The notes beneath the pieces are model-generated. The model did no database searches. It was not told the DNA's origin and saw only the letters and a list, made by a program, of their open reading frames with translations. The position numbers and the translations under genes are program-made. 64,000 nucleotides of DNA from Burhinus oedicnemus. Lineage: Eukaryota > Chordata > Aves > Charadriiformes > Burhinidae. The stretch is from positions 1,001,304 to 1,065,303 of the forward strand of contig VFFE01007101.1 in assembly GCA_008921705.1 (NCBI GenBank), in the 5' to 3' direction. Positions 49,301 to 62,676 of this stretch are shown in pieces; position 1 is the first letter of the stretch, and each line of letters begins with the position of its first letter.

Positions 49301-52300
49301 TCCATTTCAGAGGGGACCAGTCCATCTAAGCACTCTATATGCTCCTGTTCAGTATTTTTCAAGTGATCAATTAAAAGAGAAACAAAATCCAGCTAATAAT
49401 CACCCCTATAAGCTGGCATCAGAAGTGAGGACCCAGGCACAGCACATCAGGAACATGAATCCCTAAGACCTTTTGAAAGTGTCTCATCTCCAGTACACAT
49501 CAAAACCTGTAGAGGAATAACCTGTAAACTGGGAAAATATTAATTCATCTGGAAATTGATCACTTTTTGACTACTTTTCATATAGATTCACTATCTGAAA
49601 AATACAGGGTAGGTGGAGGAGCAGAAAAATTTTTCATGTACCACAGTCTCATGGTGCTATTACATTTTCTAAAGTATAAAGCAGGTATGGTCTAGGCCTT
49701 ACCCACTGTTTTCTCATCACCATCCATGTCTTCAAGGATTTCAAGTGTTCAGGAAAAACTCACCTTGGATATGATGTTTTTCAAGTCCTGAACACATTAA
49801 AACAGATTTACTTGCTTTCAAGTACAGGTTGATTTTGTTGTACCAAATTTAATATGTTGAGCCAGGTTACAATACCTGGTATCACAGTATCACTCACTTC
49901 ATATAGCAGTGGTGATGCCGTGCAGTTATACCACAGTAAGAGAGATCAAAGTCTGACTGTTCTGTGTTAAAGAGAGTTTACCTTCCCCTCTACCTTTCAG
50001 GTTAGCTAAATACCTGTTTCCCGTCTTCTTAGAAACAGTCCAGCAAAGGTTAGCACCCTGAAATTCAGTGGAGAGAATGATTCATAGTGTAATATAAGCC
50101 TAAAAATATTCTTTTTTTTCCTATGCAGTTCCCTGAAGGCCCCCTCAGCGAATCCATTAAAAAGTTGTCGTTGGTTTCCTAAACACAGCTAAAATACAGG
50201 AAATTCCACTAAGGTCTTCCACAGACTAACAAACATTTTATGATGCCATTTTCTTTTATGCAAGAATGTCTCCATCTCAGACAAATGCAATAGGGAAGAT
50301 AACAATGACAAATTAAAATATGAATGCAGTAAATAATTCTTTTTTCCTCTAAAGGAGGAACACAGTATTTTTCTAAGACTTCTCCGCTAACAACTACTTT
50401 TACTACTTTCCTCCTCCAGGTCATCTTCACCTGGCTCAAGGTAAGGTGGGTCCAACACCCAAAGGAGAACTTCAACAAATGGCTCTTGCATCTTGTCTAG
50501 AAATTCTGGTTGAGGTAGGAAACACATACAAGTGGGAGAAGGAAATATCTACAATTTTGCTTATGAACAGCTTAGCACAATGGGGCCTCTGATATCAGAT
50601 GAGGCCTTGAGTGTTTTGCCATGCAAATATTAAATTAATTTTCCTCATGAAGATGTGTCATTTTTTAGGACACTGGGCACAATCATGTGACACTTTCTTA
50701 TTTCAGATTAAGATACAAACACTTTCATGGATCTATATGCTTGTACAAAAGAATTACTTTAGTTTCAACACCTCGCTGGTGAAAGTCACAGAAATATATT
50801 GATGCATGAATTTTTGCATACATTTTCAGTGCTAGGCAGGTATTTGTTACATGTCTGACAGCACGTATCAGGAGTAATGAGGAGCATTCCCTTTTTGATC
50901 CCTTTATATTCTGTGGTGTGTCTTGTCTGATTTATTCACGTATCAAACACCAGTCACTGTACTATAGAGAAGCTGCTAAGTCCCAGAAACAGGCTGTAAT
51001 AAGCTTTTCAGGCATCTGATGTGGAAAAACAGAATAGCTGCTTATATATTCTAGGAAGTTTTGCAAATATGGGTTAAATATGCAGTATCTATAAGATGCA
51101 GAGCATTTTATTTTACAATACCAGCAGTAATAACAGTGTGAGAATTTTTGCTTTATTTTGTATCATAGCAACTAATGAAGCCATTACTTTTTTCTGATTT
51201 CAGCTCACTAATAATTTCAGTGGAAAACTTATTCAAAACACTTCACCAGAGGCATCCCTAATGTTCTGCCAGTAAATAACGTATTTCATTTATAAACCTG
51301 TTTTCTGTCCCACTTGGCTGGTCCTTTAGAAGCCTGTCAATAGACTAGGGAAATCCAATTTTCGAACTCGGCTAAATCTCATTTTCAAAAGTGACTTCAA
51401 TGCTCAGAACTTGTCTTCAGTTCAGTCAAAGATATGATTGTAATTCAGACAGGCATCTCTGTGCTAGATAAATCTGCAAGGTACTGATAGTGATACTCCT
51501 GCTGCAGCACGGGTGTCAGCTGGGAAAACCTGCACTAATTCCTGGGTGGGTTTCTGACCCCCGTGTGGGCTGCCATGGTTATATTGCTGCTGGACACTTA
51601 ATGCTGTCTTTGGTCTTGCCATGCAAGCTGCAGTCTGAGTTTTGCCCTTCACAGACTAGGTGTCCTCATGCATGATTTTACATTTATATGTTTTACCTTA
51701 CACTTGCAATGGGGTAAAAAATTATTATATTGCTAAGACCCCATGGAAAGTCACAAAATCTGACTTCGAGGCCATGCCTTCTTTAAAAACATTACATGAA
51801 GACCATAATTTCTAGAACATTTTTAAATGTATACTATAAAACTTGAGGAGATAATAACAGTACCATTGTATAAAAGGCAGGAAGAATCCAACTAATTAGT
51901 GAAAAATAGTTAAACCAAACAGAATTCTAGTGCATATGGAGGATTTTTTGCCTTTTAGTAGAGGTGTTAAGCTAAATGCTGAGTTTACCACTGAGCTGTG
52001 CATTGCTGCATTGCAAGAGCCACCGCAACAAAATGTAACCCCTTCACAGCTGGTGAGTTTAGTGCCTCTGGGTAAAGCTTACTCGAGTTCAATAAGTCCT
52101 GAATGTGAGTAGGCGTTAATCCTTACAGCAATTTTTAGAATGGAAAAACATATAAAATACAAATCCACTCCTCATTTTGTTCAACAAAACATTTACACCC
52201 CTTGAGGGTTTATAGCCCCTTGAGGCTCCGGTAGGAGTGCTCCTGTGACAAGGAGTACATTACTGAATTACAACATCACAGAAATGTACCAAGCTAAAAA

Positions 52301-54631
52301 AAAAAAAAACCAAACAAAAAAACCTAACAGATCTTTTGCAGGCAATATTTTGGCTCACAGTGAAATCTTAGTGGGCAAAGAAAAACCAGCAAAGTCCAGA
52401 AGGCTGGTAAACCTTAACACATTATGCAGGTAACACAAATTCATTGGAACGAATTTTCTCATTTAGCAGCTGCAAATTTTTAAGGAAGTCTACAACATTA
52501 TATGAGGTGAAATAATAAAACATGAGAAAAAGAAATCTGTAACCAGTCACATAATTTTATGTGGAGACGCATGCAGTGTGTTAGCAGTTTAGAAAGAGCT
52601 CATTGCAGATACAAGACCACAAGAATGGGTAAATGTAATTCCATAGAAGCAGCATGTAAATAAATAGATCTCACAAAAAGCTACCACATGCCATTTTCTG
52701 TACTTGGCAAAGAACGTTCAGCCAATTAAGCGGTTGAAATTGATTTCTGATTTAATTACTTGAATTTCTGATTCTCAGAACATTCACTCTTACATGCAGT
52801 AAAATGACCTCATGACTGAGCATTAGGACCCAAATGATATAATATATGAAAAAAGCTGTAGCACTTTACCTTGCTAGAGACTGCCTATTGAAATTAGAAA
52901 ACAGTAAATTCACTAAATTGTTTGGGGAGTACTCACAGATAGCACATGTAGTCAGCTTCGGTTCTCCTGCTAGGTTTTAAATGACACTGTCAAGGTGCTG
53001 TATATTTCCTCAATTTTAAAAATGTTTTCTTTTTTTCCCAGTCTTATTTCTAAAACCCTCTGGAAGTTTGTTGCTTCTCTAATCTAAAAAAAATACTCTA
53101 GTATTTCTTGCGGTTTATTATATGCATGTGAATTATTTATTACTGTAGGATTGCTCTTAAGTACAGTTTAACGCTTAGGATTCTCCCTAAGTGTATGAAA
53201 TAACTTGATTGCAGTTCCAGAATTTTCAATACACTGCTGATTTTAAAACTTGTACTTGCATTCATCTAAGCAGTGTTTTAAACGCAACCATTTCTAGCAC
53301 GTTCTTTTAGAAATCTATTCCATACAGCAATAAGGAAAGGTCAAACTGGTGAGTACTAAAGCTGCTACTATTATTTTAAGAAATGTCATGCTAGGAACAA
53401 TTGAGGTTATTACATGTTAATCATTGTACAAAACAGGCATCTTTCAGAAAATCTCTTTCCCTCTGATCAAAGAAAACGTGCAATTCCAAAACAAGGAAAG
53501 AGAAACCTCGTGAGTTTAGTGATTAAAAAAATTCATCTGCTTTGATCTTCTCAGGAGGAAGGTGTTACGAGAAAGTACATTCCCCTCTATTCTGTTTAAC
53601 AGCCCAAGCCTTAGCAGAAGCTGATTTACTTTCTTTGAAACCATTTTGCGATGCTGAAAACCTCTCTCTATGGAAGAAACTTCATCACAGTCTCTCAAGA
53701 ATAAATATGTCAACATGCGGTACCATGAGGAGCTAAAAGGAAACAGGAGAAGGCCTTACACAAAAGCGGCTGAAGGTTTGACAAGTATTTTGTTGATGCT
53801 GCTCATTGTGGTATTGAACCAAGAGAAGCTGGACTTTTCTAATTCTCAGTGTCCTGCTCTGTCAAATCTAAATGTCAGCTCTTCACAAAGAACCTAAGAC
53901 CCTACTCAGGACCTTATGGCTTAGCTGAAGACTTTGAACATGAAAAACCTGGCTGATGCACACTGTTCTTAGATTACTGAAACTTTGGGGTCACAGTCTG
54001 CTGTTAACGAGCGGTGCTTGCATTGATTTTTATGATCGGAGGGGATATATTCATTTATACTCTTTTGACTGTCTTAGAAATACCATCAAAAGTGCCAAGA
54101 GAATTAGGTCAGACTTCTTTTAGAAAACTCAGTGTCCATTATAAGAATGACAACAGACAGAATACTCCTCAGTGAACCCTATTTAATGTAAATTGAGAGG
54201 AACTGCATGTTGAAATGATATACAGCCCTGTGTCCGAACTCTACAGCATCCAATGCATAAAACAAACTTAGCTTCTCTTTGTGCTCATGTTTGATGTGCC
54301 TCATTGGTGGTGATGGGAGTTCAACACAAGGACAATTTAGATGCCATCCAGAAGACAGGGATGCAAACTAACAGCTTTTTCAATTGGCAGTTTTCTACAA
54401 AGCCTTATAAAAGAGTCAATGCTACCTTCAATAAACGTGTTTTAGTGTCAAAAGCATTAAAACCTGCTTGTGTTTCAGTTGTGAACATGTCCAGTTCCCA
54501 AGTTCTATGAAACTGACCCATGAAGGCTCTCTACAGATCCCTCAAAGCCCTGAAACACTATAGTAGTCTTCATACAGCAAAGTCCTGCAAACAGAGAACT
54601 GTTTTGTATATACAGAGTTATTTTTGGTAGC
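49301..54631. other. Non-coding background, no gene seen
   Basis: This stretch is AT-rich. A short direct repeat CCCCTTGAGG occurs at 52198-52207 and 52216-52225, and an A-run lies near 52297-52309. Open frames do not exceed about 89 codons and have no recognisable content. Confidence 0.55.
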
Positions 54632-54830
54632 CGCATTGGATATAGGTAGCAAGGTTTTGGCAGTAGGAAGGCTCCAGGGGTAGCCTCTTCTCACATAGGG
54701 GCTCCCTGTGCAGGACATTCTGCATAGCAGTAAGGAGTGAGGAGCACCAAGGTCAATGCTTTGAACATCAAGATCAGAGAAGAAGGAGAGAGGGAGGAGG
54801 ACCCCCAGGCACTGGAGCTGGTATTTCCCC

Positions 54831-54980
54831 GCAGCCTGTGGAGAGGACCACAATGGAACAGATATCTACACTGTAGCCCATGGAGAACCCCAGGCCAGAA
54901 CAAGTGGATACTGCCTGAAGGAACTGCAGCTGTGGAGAGCACACGCTGGATCAGGTGCTCCTGACATGAACTGCAGCCCA
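54831..54980 (+). repeat. Degenerate 42-53 bp tandem units inside the LTR
   Basis: Four unit starts (GCAGCCTGTGGAG, GTAGCCCATGGAG, GCAGCTGTGGAG, GCAGCCCAA) occur at about 54831, 54873, 54926 and 54973. Each of the first three is followed by a CACA/CCAGG segment and a GGAACAG/GAACAAG/GGATCAG segment. Such internal repetition is a hallmark of this avian LTR class. Confidence 0.6.
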
Positions 54981-54987
54981 ACTCCAA

Positions 54988-54993
54988 ATTAAA
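54988..54993 (+). terminator. Candidate polyadenylation signal ATTAAA of the LTR
   Basis: ATTAAA lies in the 3' half of the plus-strand LTR, in a short AT-rich interval (CCAAATTAAATTCATTTTCC) between the tandem units and the conserved right end. This is where an LTR of this type would have its R-region signal. Its activity is untested. Confidence 0.35.
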
Positions 54994-55174
54994 TTCATTT
55001 TCCACAAGTTAAGTCTGTTTGCCCATGTCAGTAACTAGTGAATGATCTCCCCATCTTTAACCCAGCCCATGAGCTTTTTCATCCTATTTTCCTACCCCCC
55101 CAGCCAGCTGAGGAGGTGGAGTGAGAAAGCAGCTGGGTGGGAGCCTGGCAACCAGCCAAGGTCAACCCACCACA

Positions 55175-58100
55175 ATACTACTTCAGGTAATTCAGATGTT
55201 TGATTTGTGAGGGCACCGTGCTCCCCAAATATACCAATACCCTGTATGCATTAGTATTTGCCATTCTTGGATGTTTTCTTTATTAAGGGAGACTGAAAAA
55301 GAAGCCAGAATGTGTCAGGTAGAGTAACAGGACTGGTTCTTGAAAAGAGATTATTAAAAGATTTGTAATTTTTATGCTCTTGCCCTGTCAGGTGCATAAT
55401 TCTTGTGTTTCATTGAATAGTCAATCTGGTTGTTTTCCACAATTATTTATGTGTTAATGTTTCAGAATGATGTAAAGAAAATGGGAGTTGAGACCTAGTT
55501 TGCTGTTTCTGATAACTAGCAAATTGTTTTAGCTTCTGGGAAGGCTGCAAACATACCATGTGAAGGCAGATACTTTTGAATCTGACAGCTACTTCCCAAT
55601 AATTTCTTTAGTTTGCTTTTAAAAGGTTTAGAAGTCACCTAGCAGTTCTTTCACTGAGCTGACTTGCTCTGACCTTAAAGACCTGAATAACATTAAACTG
55701 AGAAAAGCATCTATTTACAAAGTAAATATGTTCTCACCCATTCAGAGGAGACAGGAATCAGAATGTAGTGTCCAATGGGAACCATGAAAAGTTAACATAA
55801 AATCTAATGAAACTAGATGGAGGTAAAGAATTTATACTTTCAAGGTTTTCTGTTTGCAGAAGGAGACAAGAATAATTGGCATGGGAAGCCCACAAGATTA
55901 CTTAAAATTTATTTTCAAGTTGTACGTATCTGATGCAAAAAAGTAACAGACACTTTCATTGAACTTGTAAGCTGCCAAGTCCAACTCTCCTTTGCAACAT
56001 CATCCAAGAAATCTTGCCCTAGGCACACAAGGACAAAAAGCCTTTATAAATTTCTGCTACCTAAAAATTGTAATGTCATCCTCTCCCTCAAATTTAATTC
56101 AAACAATTATGGAAGCCATGAGCTGAGAGTTGTCATTTATGAAATACCTGTAGACCAGCATAACAAAAGGCTTTGTATTTCCCATTCATAGAATAATATG
56201 CACTGCCACATGCCTGGTCTTCCCTCAAAATTTAAATGAGACTAGACACTTGGATCATTTCAAACTGCATCTCATGAGCCCGGTCCTATATTCAGTTACT
56301 AAAGAGCAAGGCAAAGAAGTCAGCAAGGAGGAAGACAAAGGAGGGCATGCAAGGCTTGTCCTGGAGCTCTGAGAAGCTGTGAAACTCAGGCCCTGGCCAA
56401 GGCAAAGACATCTTGCCAAAAGGCCAGTAAAGTCAATAGGTATCACAAGGAGTTGGAGTATTTCTGTCTTAGAGAAAAGGGGGTTTGGAGCCTGGGGGAT
56501 GGGAAGCGAGAGGCAGTTGCTTTGGGTTGCTTTCTTCTTTATGAACTCTCTTCATTCAGCTCCCTTGTCCTTTCTTCTCATCTGTGGAATTTGTGTAGCC
56601 TGTTTCACAGTGCTGCTGCTGTGGGCAAAGGTAGAGGCCTGGAAGGGGAATGGTTCGATTTGCTTCTGCTGCGATATTTATTTTCACGAGATGGTAGTCT
56701 AATGGTGGACTGTACAATACTGCTGAGCAAAACTTTGTAATTGCCAAATAGCTATTGTTAGGATGACTGGAGTCTGTTATCCAGACATTTTAGGGTTTTT
56801 TTTAAGAAAAAGCTAAATGAAAATTCATAGGATTTTATGTATTTGCAACACTTCCATTAGTATGAAGTCATTTTGAGCTTCAAATTGAACATATATTAAA
56901 GATAAAGTGGCCATTTTGACATTTAGAAAACAATACAAAAGATTAATCTGAAAAGCCAGAAGCCTAGACTTAGAGCAGAACACCGATTTCCTTCAACTCA
57001 CGGCTAAGACCTCCGATTCTCTTATGATGGTGAAATTGTCATGAACAATATTTGCGTTGTTTTATTCTACTATATTTCAGCCTGAAATAACTCCAGCTTT
57101 TTATTAACTGCAAGACTGAGTCCTATTCATCAGTTAGGCAGGTGTATTGCCTGATAATGCAATAAGCTTTCCTGGATGTATGAGTTGTTTTATTTCTTTT
57201 ATACCAGTAATCAGTTCCAAGAGCATAATAAAAACAAAAGGTTTATTTCTTTCTTACTGGTAGCAGAGTTGTAAATTATCATCCATCAGCAATAACTGTT
57301 GCCATTTAATAAAAAAATAAACCTTTCCTTAATCTCACATGGAACATAATAGATAAGAATAAACAATGATATTAAAGTTGGTGCCAAAATGAAGGGTAGC
57401 TGCAACTGAGGATGTGCGGTGAAGTTATTTATGGAGATAACACAGCTGGCGACGAAAAGGAACTAACTCAGTTGTAATAAAATAGACAATCTCAACTTCT
57501 CTGAAATATAAATAGCTATAAATAGTAATAATCCTAACTCATTCTCCAAGTATTTCAAAGACAAAAAATTGGTCAGAAACACAAACTAGATTTAAAAAAA
57601 AAAATCCAACAAAATCAAGGCTGAATGTTCTTAATACTTCACCTGCAAAGTAGCTCTAAGCTGTCCATGCAGGAAACCCCGAGGATCTTCAAAAAAAGTG
57701 TTCTTTTTCAGTCCTGTCCTGAATAGCTCAGACCATCAAGCTGTTTCCAGATTTTTTTGTTTCTAGATTTTTTCAATCTACTGCTGAGCTAAATGTCAAC
57801 TTCAAACAACCAACATGAAGATTGCTACTTAACAAAGTCTGCAGATCTTGCAACCACAGCCAGATATGCACCACGTTTTTAAAATCACATACCAGATGAA
57901 AAGTTACTGTCTTAAGTAGCTGAAAAAATTCAACAAGAAAAGTCTGAAAAGCCAGGCTTTCAAACACGGTCAGCAAGAACCATTGGATACGAACCTCTCT
58001 GCAAGACAGTTTGTATTTAGATGGAGTGATCAAGCGCTTACTCAGAAAAGCATGCACACCGGCTCTAGGAACTAGGACAACCAAAATGGAATATCTTAAC

Positions 58101-60949
58101 CAAAATTACTGTTTCGCCTCTCATTCCAGTCAGGTTACCCCTTTCAGTGCTCTGCCCTGGCATATACCATCCCCGAGTTTCTCTACAGCAAAAGGACCTT
58201 TGTGCATTATTTAACCGCTTTCAAACGTTAACACCTCAAAGTGACAAGTGCCATATTTGTTTGTAATATATCAGGATTCTATAAATATTTCACATTGTCT
58301 CATCACACTTCTTTTTTGCAAAACAAGACGAAGTGCATAATCTGTACAACTGCCCCAAAGCACTTACACCAGCTGCAGAAAAGCCCTTTCCCAGCTACTC
58401 ACCCCATGCCTCACACTCAGAGCTGCCGCTGCCTCCACAGCAGGAAAAGGAGATTAGCAGCTCAATAAACCAACAATATCAATGTGTATGAGCAGGAGAT
58501 CCTGTTCCCAGGAAAACTGCTCTGTGGATGGACTGATTGCCTTCCCACCTGTTATCCTGGGAAGGTGATAATTCATCCTCTGTCTTTCAGCTAGGTAAAA
58601 ATACTCTTTTCCATTTGCACACTGGCCAGCTGGCAACTGGATCATCGCTTCTGTCCTTCAGGAGACGGGGAGTCACTTTTCCACTTGCAGAAGGGCAGAG
58701 AGGGGAGCACAACCCCATGGGAAGCTCCTTCACCTTAGGTTGGTAAGGGGGTGGAGGAAGCAGAATGCAGGACCAGACTATGCTGAGAAGCAGTTGCTGG
58801 ATGAATGCTGCCTGCCCCAGAGACCTCATCCAGGCATGCAGCTGCAAGCTGAGGTTGGGAGGACAGTGCCCATAGCTTCCTATAAATCCTGAAATTCAAT
58901 ACTGGCTTCTCTAAATATAGAAATATGTTAACTACAGGAAAGATGCATTATGACCCAGCAATAAAATTGATAGGGATGCCTTTTTTTTTTGCTTAAGGTT
59001 TAAAAATGGAAGATATCTTTCCATTATACCTTTTCTTGATATATAAGCTTTATAAATCACTGGCACACCATTAGTCTACACTGGGAAACCAATTTATACG
59101 AGCAAATAATAATGCAATTTCATTACTTTTTATTTCCTCACAGAGCTGACCAACTCAAGGCCAAGGAAGCTGCAGATGAGAGACTCCATAGAGTAGAGGA
59201 TAAATACACGTGGGCCACAGAGGATGCCAGTGAGGATACAAGGGATAGTCAAATGCAATGTAGTATACTCACAGGCACCAGATTAATATCCACTCCTTCT
59301 CAGTCACCAACCAGAATGGACTATTAGAACAAATTGCCTGACCTCCTTAGGTATCACAGCTCTACCTTTCATTCATTTACACCAATAATAAGCTCAATAG
59401 CTTTTCAGCTCATCTTTATTTGAAAAAAATCAAGGGATAGCTATGAATAAAAAGCTCAGCCTGCATATGCAACAGAAACACTGTCAGGTTTGTGTATTGG
59501 ATAAAGCACAGTATGCGGCTTGCATGCAACTGGAGGTCTGCCTTTGCGAATGTTTTTATGTGAGCCTACTTTCAGGTTTTGCTTCTTGCCTTTCTACCTC
59601 TTCCACTTTGCAGACCAGCCTCCCACCTTGTGTAGCAGTCTCACACATCTGGACCAGAAGCCTGAGTTCAGCGGATGAGGGATAACCCCTCAGCGGACAT
59701 GTGTAGACAATGTGGGCCAGGTTGCCATATCCAACTAAGGCTCAAACAGGTTAGTTTGAAATTCAGACCCCAAAGCACATAAAGATCATGCAGCCACCCA
59801 CTTCACTTGTTGACAGGGAGTTATATTTGACTTTCCTTCCAGCTGTGAGAAAGGGTTGCATGAAAAAATGTTAATAGAAGAAATAAATTTTTCTTTCCTA
59901 TCCCTAGTCACTTGATATGGATTAGGATTAAATTTTGGGAAGTTACATGTCACTTCACTGGCCAAAGGACTCTTACTAACACAGTTGTCTCTTCCAGCCC
60001 ATTCCGTAAAATTTTTTTTCTCTCACTCCTCCCCTTTTTCATGTTCTCCTTCCTACTCCCAGCCTCTGTCAGCCCAGGTAAGCAGCAGCTCTGTCCCTTT
60101 GGCCTTTAGGGCTAATCCTAAAAGGGAAGTTCTACTGGAGGCTAGTTCCTGAGGATGCCTCAGAGCCTGGGGAAAGCCTAAGGTCCCAGATGAGCACCTC
60201 CAAATTCTCTGATGTGGATGGTAAGAAAAATTCATAAGGGAAAAAAAAAATCCTTACTGCAAACATGTTTTACAGACCGAGTGTATCATTTGGCCTCTGC
60301 AAAGAGAAAAAGGCTCTAAACTTCTTTCCTAATGGGACTTTACACAAATAGTGTAATGTAAAAAGGCATCAACTTGTACTGAGAGGAGGGAAAATTAATT
60401 GCAAACATTTGCTAGAACAATGAGTTCATCAAGACAGCCAGTGTAACATTATAGGCTTTACTATTTGGGCATGAGAAGTCATACTTCATGAACTCACTCA
60501 TTACGTATCCTAAGAAAATCATGACTTTCTTACTGAAGATAGAGAAGGGAGAGAATTTGTTAAACAGTCTCTGAAAATGATGCTGTAGGCTTCAAAGATT
60601 AGCAACATAAAACTTCTTTCATATTAACTGTAGCAATTCCTCTGTGCTATAATAGCTTAACAAATATACTTAGGATTTTTACAATAAAGAGAAAGTGGTA
60701 AGGCAATTAGTTACTACCCACAAAAAGCTTTGAAACTATTTATTCAATATACCATCAAAATTACACATTAGATTAGCAGGTTGTAAATGATAATCTAGCG
60801 CAAACCTCAAATGATGGCTTTTGCATCCCAGAGTGATAACATCATTCCCAGCTGGAAAGGAATAAAAATACAAATTATTTTTTCATTGTGACAGTGAAAA
60901 CTTTCCAGTTAAATTCACATGCAGTTCAGTATTTTATGCACAAGTGAAG
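55175..60949. other. Non-coding background, no gene seen
   Basis: No open frame exceeds about 107 codons (56379-56702, plus, overlapped by others) and none is recognisable. The interval 57,030-57,500 is very AT-rich with many TAAT and AATAAA words. A CR1-like 'cattcatagaata' near 56184 has no CR1 sequence after it. Confidence 0.55.
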
Positions 60950-61160
60950 GAAGCAAGCAACATTTAAATGACAGAGTTATCAGTCTTTTTTGTGTATTGC
61001 AGCTGTTTGGAAAGCCACAGGGCAAAGGCATTTATATATGAGATAAGCTCAGTCTGTAGAACAAATTAATGCTGGATTGTGAATTAAATGGCATGTCTTC
61101 GGACAGCTAATTAGCTTTGTGCTGCTCAATTAAGCTTTGAAAGGACATGTTGTGTTTCTT
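60950..61160. promoter_or_regulatory. Candidate conserved non-coding element (homeodomain motifs)
   Basis: This AT-rich but non-repetitive stretch contains CATTTAAATG, AAATTAATGC, AATTAAATGG, the perfect 12-bp palindrome AGCTAATTAGCT (61105-61116) and CTCAATTAAGCTTTG. The density of TAATTA-type cores together with unique sequence in between is typical of developmental enhancers in gene deserts. There is no direct proof of conservation here; a multi-species alignment would decide. Confidence 0.3.
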
Positions 61161-62384
61161 GATGGAAGAGAAAGCGTTTCCAGGCTGTTTCACATTCTCA
61201 GTGCTTTCTGTTTCTTTGACTGAGAAGTCCAAGAAGAAAAAGAAAAATCCAGCAGCCTTACCGAAAGGTATCAAAGTCTAAACTACAAAGCGTGTAACAA
61301 AGTTATTTTCAATGGTCCCAAAAATCTTTGATTTGATGTCAAATGGCTTAAAAACATAAGCTAGCTTGGGATAGGAAGGAACTATAAACCTGTGTCTTCA
61401 ATGTTTTTTGAACTAGAAAAGTAGCAGGACGTCTCCAAGGAGAGGGTAGAAAAGCTGTATAATAGCTTTGAAATTATTTGTTAATATTGCATTTTTCTTC
61501 AGTTAATCCAAACTTTTCCACCTTTTTTCTTCCCTGCTAGTATCCTAAGCTTGTCTATCAAGCATTAAACACTCAAATGTCGTTTGGGTTCCTCACTTGA
61601 CAGTATGAAACAGACATTAAAGTTTCAAGTCTTGATTCGCTAATTACATTTCTGTTGTTGTTATCCAAAACCTTTGAGACTTAAACAGTAAGTGAAAGCC
61701 TTCCAAGATCAGGTTTCTCACAAGAACTTCACTACTTCCGTCTTTTTTCTCTGCTGGTAGTAACTAGACAGCTGACTTCTAACTTCTCGTTTTCTGCTTG
61801 CCAACCTTAGAGTAGAAAAGCCTGGGTAAATTGGCATGGAGAGGGGGTAAAACTAAATGAGATTCCTGGAATGGAGTAATGGTTTTCAAATCCAAAACAA
61901 CAGTGATACAGGCTGCATTTAGCTCTAGCAGCAGGATCTCTCTTGTAGGATGAGAGAGCTTTCCTAGTTAAATTTTCATTGCTCTGCACATTAATCTACC
62001 ATTGAGCTACAAACTGCACATGCAGAGTATTTATCCAATGTGAGCCAATAACCACCAAAAAGGAGAAACCTGTGATCAAATGCTGCCCTTTGGCATTGTG
62101 GACTTCATGGCTCGGCAGTCTTTTATCAGATTTCTGTACTGGGTTATTTTCTTCAGCCTGAATCTTAAAGTTAAGAGCATTTAATAAGTATTGTGGATTG
62201 TGAGATAAACAGACATCAAGCATTTCTGTCACAAATCAGTCACAAAGGACTGTCATCTACTAACCTGCAGGGGTGAGTACGCACTGCATATATACTGCCA
62301 TGACTGCGTACATACATTCACATGTGTACATGTTACACATTGCAGTAAAAATGGGCCAGTATAAACCTGCTTGCTATTCTGGTA
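61161..62384. other. Non-coding background, no gene seen
   Basis: Short open frames only (up to 78 codons, minus, 61996-62232). A partly alternating TGCGTACATACAT and CACATGTGTACATG stretch lies just before the LTR at about 62305-62332. No other repeat was recognised. Confidence 0.55.
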
Positions 62385-62539
62385 TGTCATGGTTTAACCC
62401 CAGCTGGCAACTAGAACGCAGCCACTCGCTTACACACCCTACCCCCATATCCTCCGCCAAGAGGGGTGGGGGGAAGAGGGGAAAAAAAAAAAAAGAAGGG
62501 AAAGGGAGGAAAAAAACTCATGGGTTGAGATAAAGGCAG

Positions 62540-62545
62540 TTTAAT
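62540..62545 (-). terminator. Candidate polyadenylation signal ATTAAA of the LTR
   Basis: TTTAAT on the plus strand is ATTAAA on the minus strand. It lies about 125 bases downstream of the TATA box and is followed by CTGCCTTTATCTCAACCC. This fits an R-region polyadenylation signal. Confidence 0.5.
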
Positions 62546-62568
62546 AGAAATAGTAACATAAAAGGAAA

Positions 62569-62587
62569 AATAATAATAATAATAATG
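62569..62587. repeat. (AAT)n microsatellite inside the LTR
   Basis: Six AAT units lie between the TATA box and the polyadenylation signal of the minus-strand LTR. Short ATT/AAT expansions at this place are, from memory, usual for the LTR class. Confidence 0.8.
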
Positions 62588-62668
62588 ACAGAGGTCACTC
62601 TCACCACTCGGTGAACTGGCACTGTTCCGAGCAGTGATCACAGATTTCCACATCCCAGCTAACCCCCA

Positions 62669-62676
62669 TTTATATA
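62669..62676 (-). promoter_or_regulatory. TATA box of the minus-strand LTR
   Basis: TTTATATA on the plus strand is TATATAAA on the minus strand. It lies about 205 bases from the start of the LTR in its sense orientation, inside the GATGTCATG...GTATATAAATGG context that is conserved in this LTR class. Transcription would go leftwards, away from the window's right edge. Confidence 0.6.

Larger units (their letters stand above)
54632..55174 (+). mobile_element. Endogenous retrovirus LTR (solo type), plus strand
   Basis: The left edge (GCATTGGATATAGGTAGCAAGG, then TTTTGGCAGTAGG and CTCCAGGGGTAGCCTCTTCTC) and the right edge (CAGTAACTAGTGAATGATCTC, CATGAGCTTTTTCATCC, CCAGCCAGGTCAACCCACCACA-like) match the beginning and end of an LTR class that I know to be dispersed in bird genomes. 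Between them lie degenerate tandem units that each start with GCAGCC/GTAGCCC plus TGTGGAG/CATGGAG (about 54831, 54873, 54926, 54973). No internal retroviral genes flank it, so it is a solo or orphan LTR. The central promoter part seems shortened compared with what I remember of the class. An ATTAAA signal sits at 54988-54993. I see no target-site duplication. The exact family name was not assigned. Confidence 0.78.

Noticed and set aside
52198..52225. Direct repeat CCCCTTGAGG as a target-site duplication
   Set aside because: Only 8 bases separate the copies, so there is no room for an inserted element.
54542..55005. Overlapping minus-strand ORFs of 103 and 104 codons as a gene
   Set aside because: Most of their length is antisense to the LTR at 54632-55174. 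Open frames in this LTR class are a by-product of its tandem units.
56184..56200. Possible CR1 octamer tail (CATTCATAGAATA)
   Set aside because: The sequence on both sides lacks the CR1 3' untranslated blocks. The same applies to ACTCATAGAATAA near 45899.
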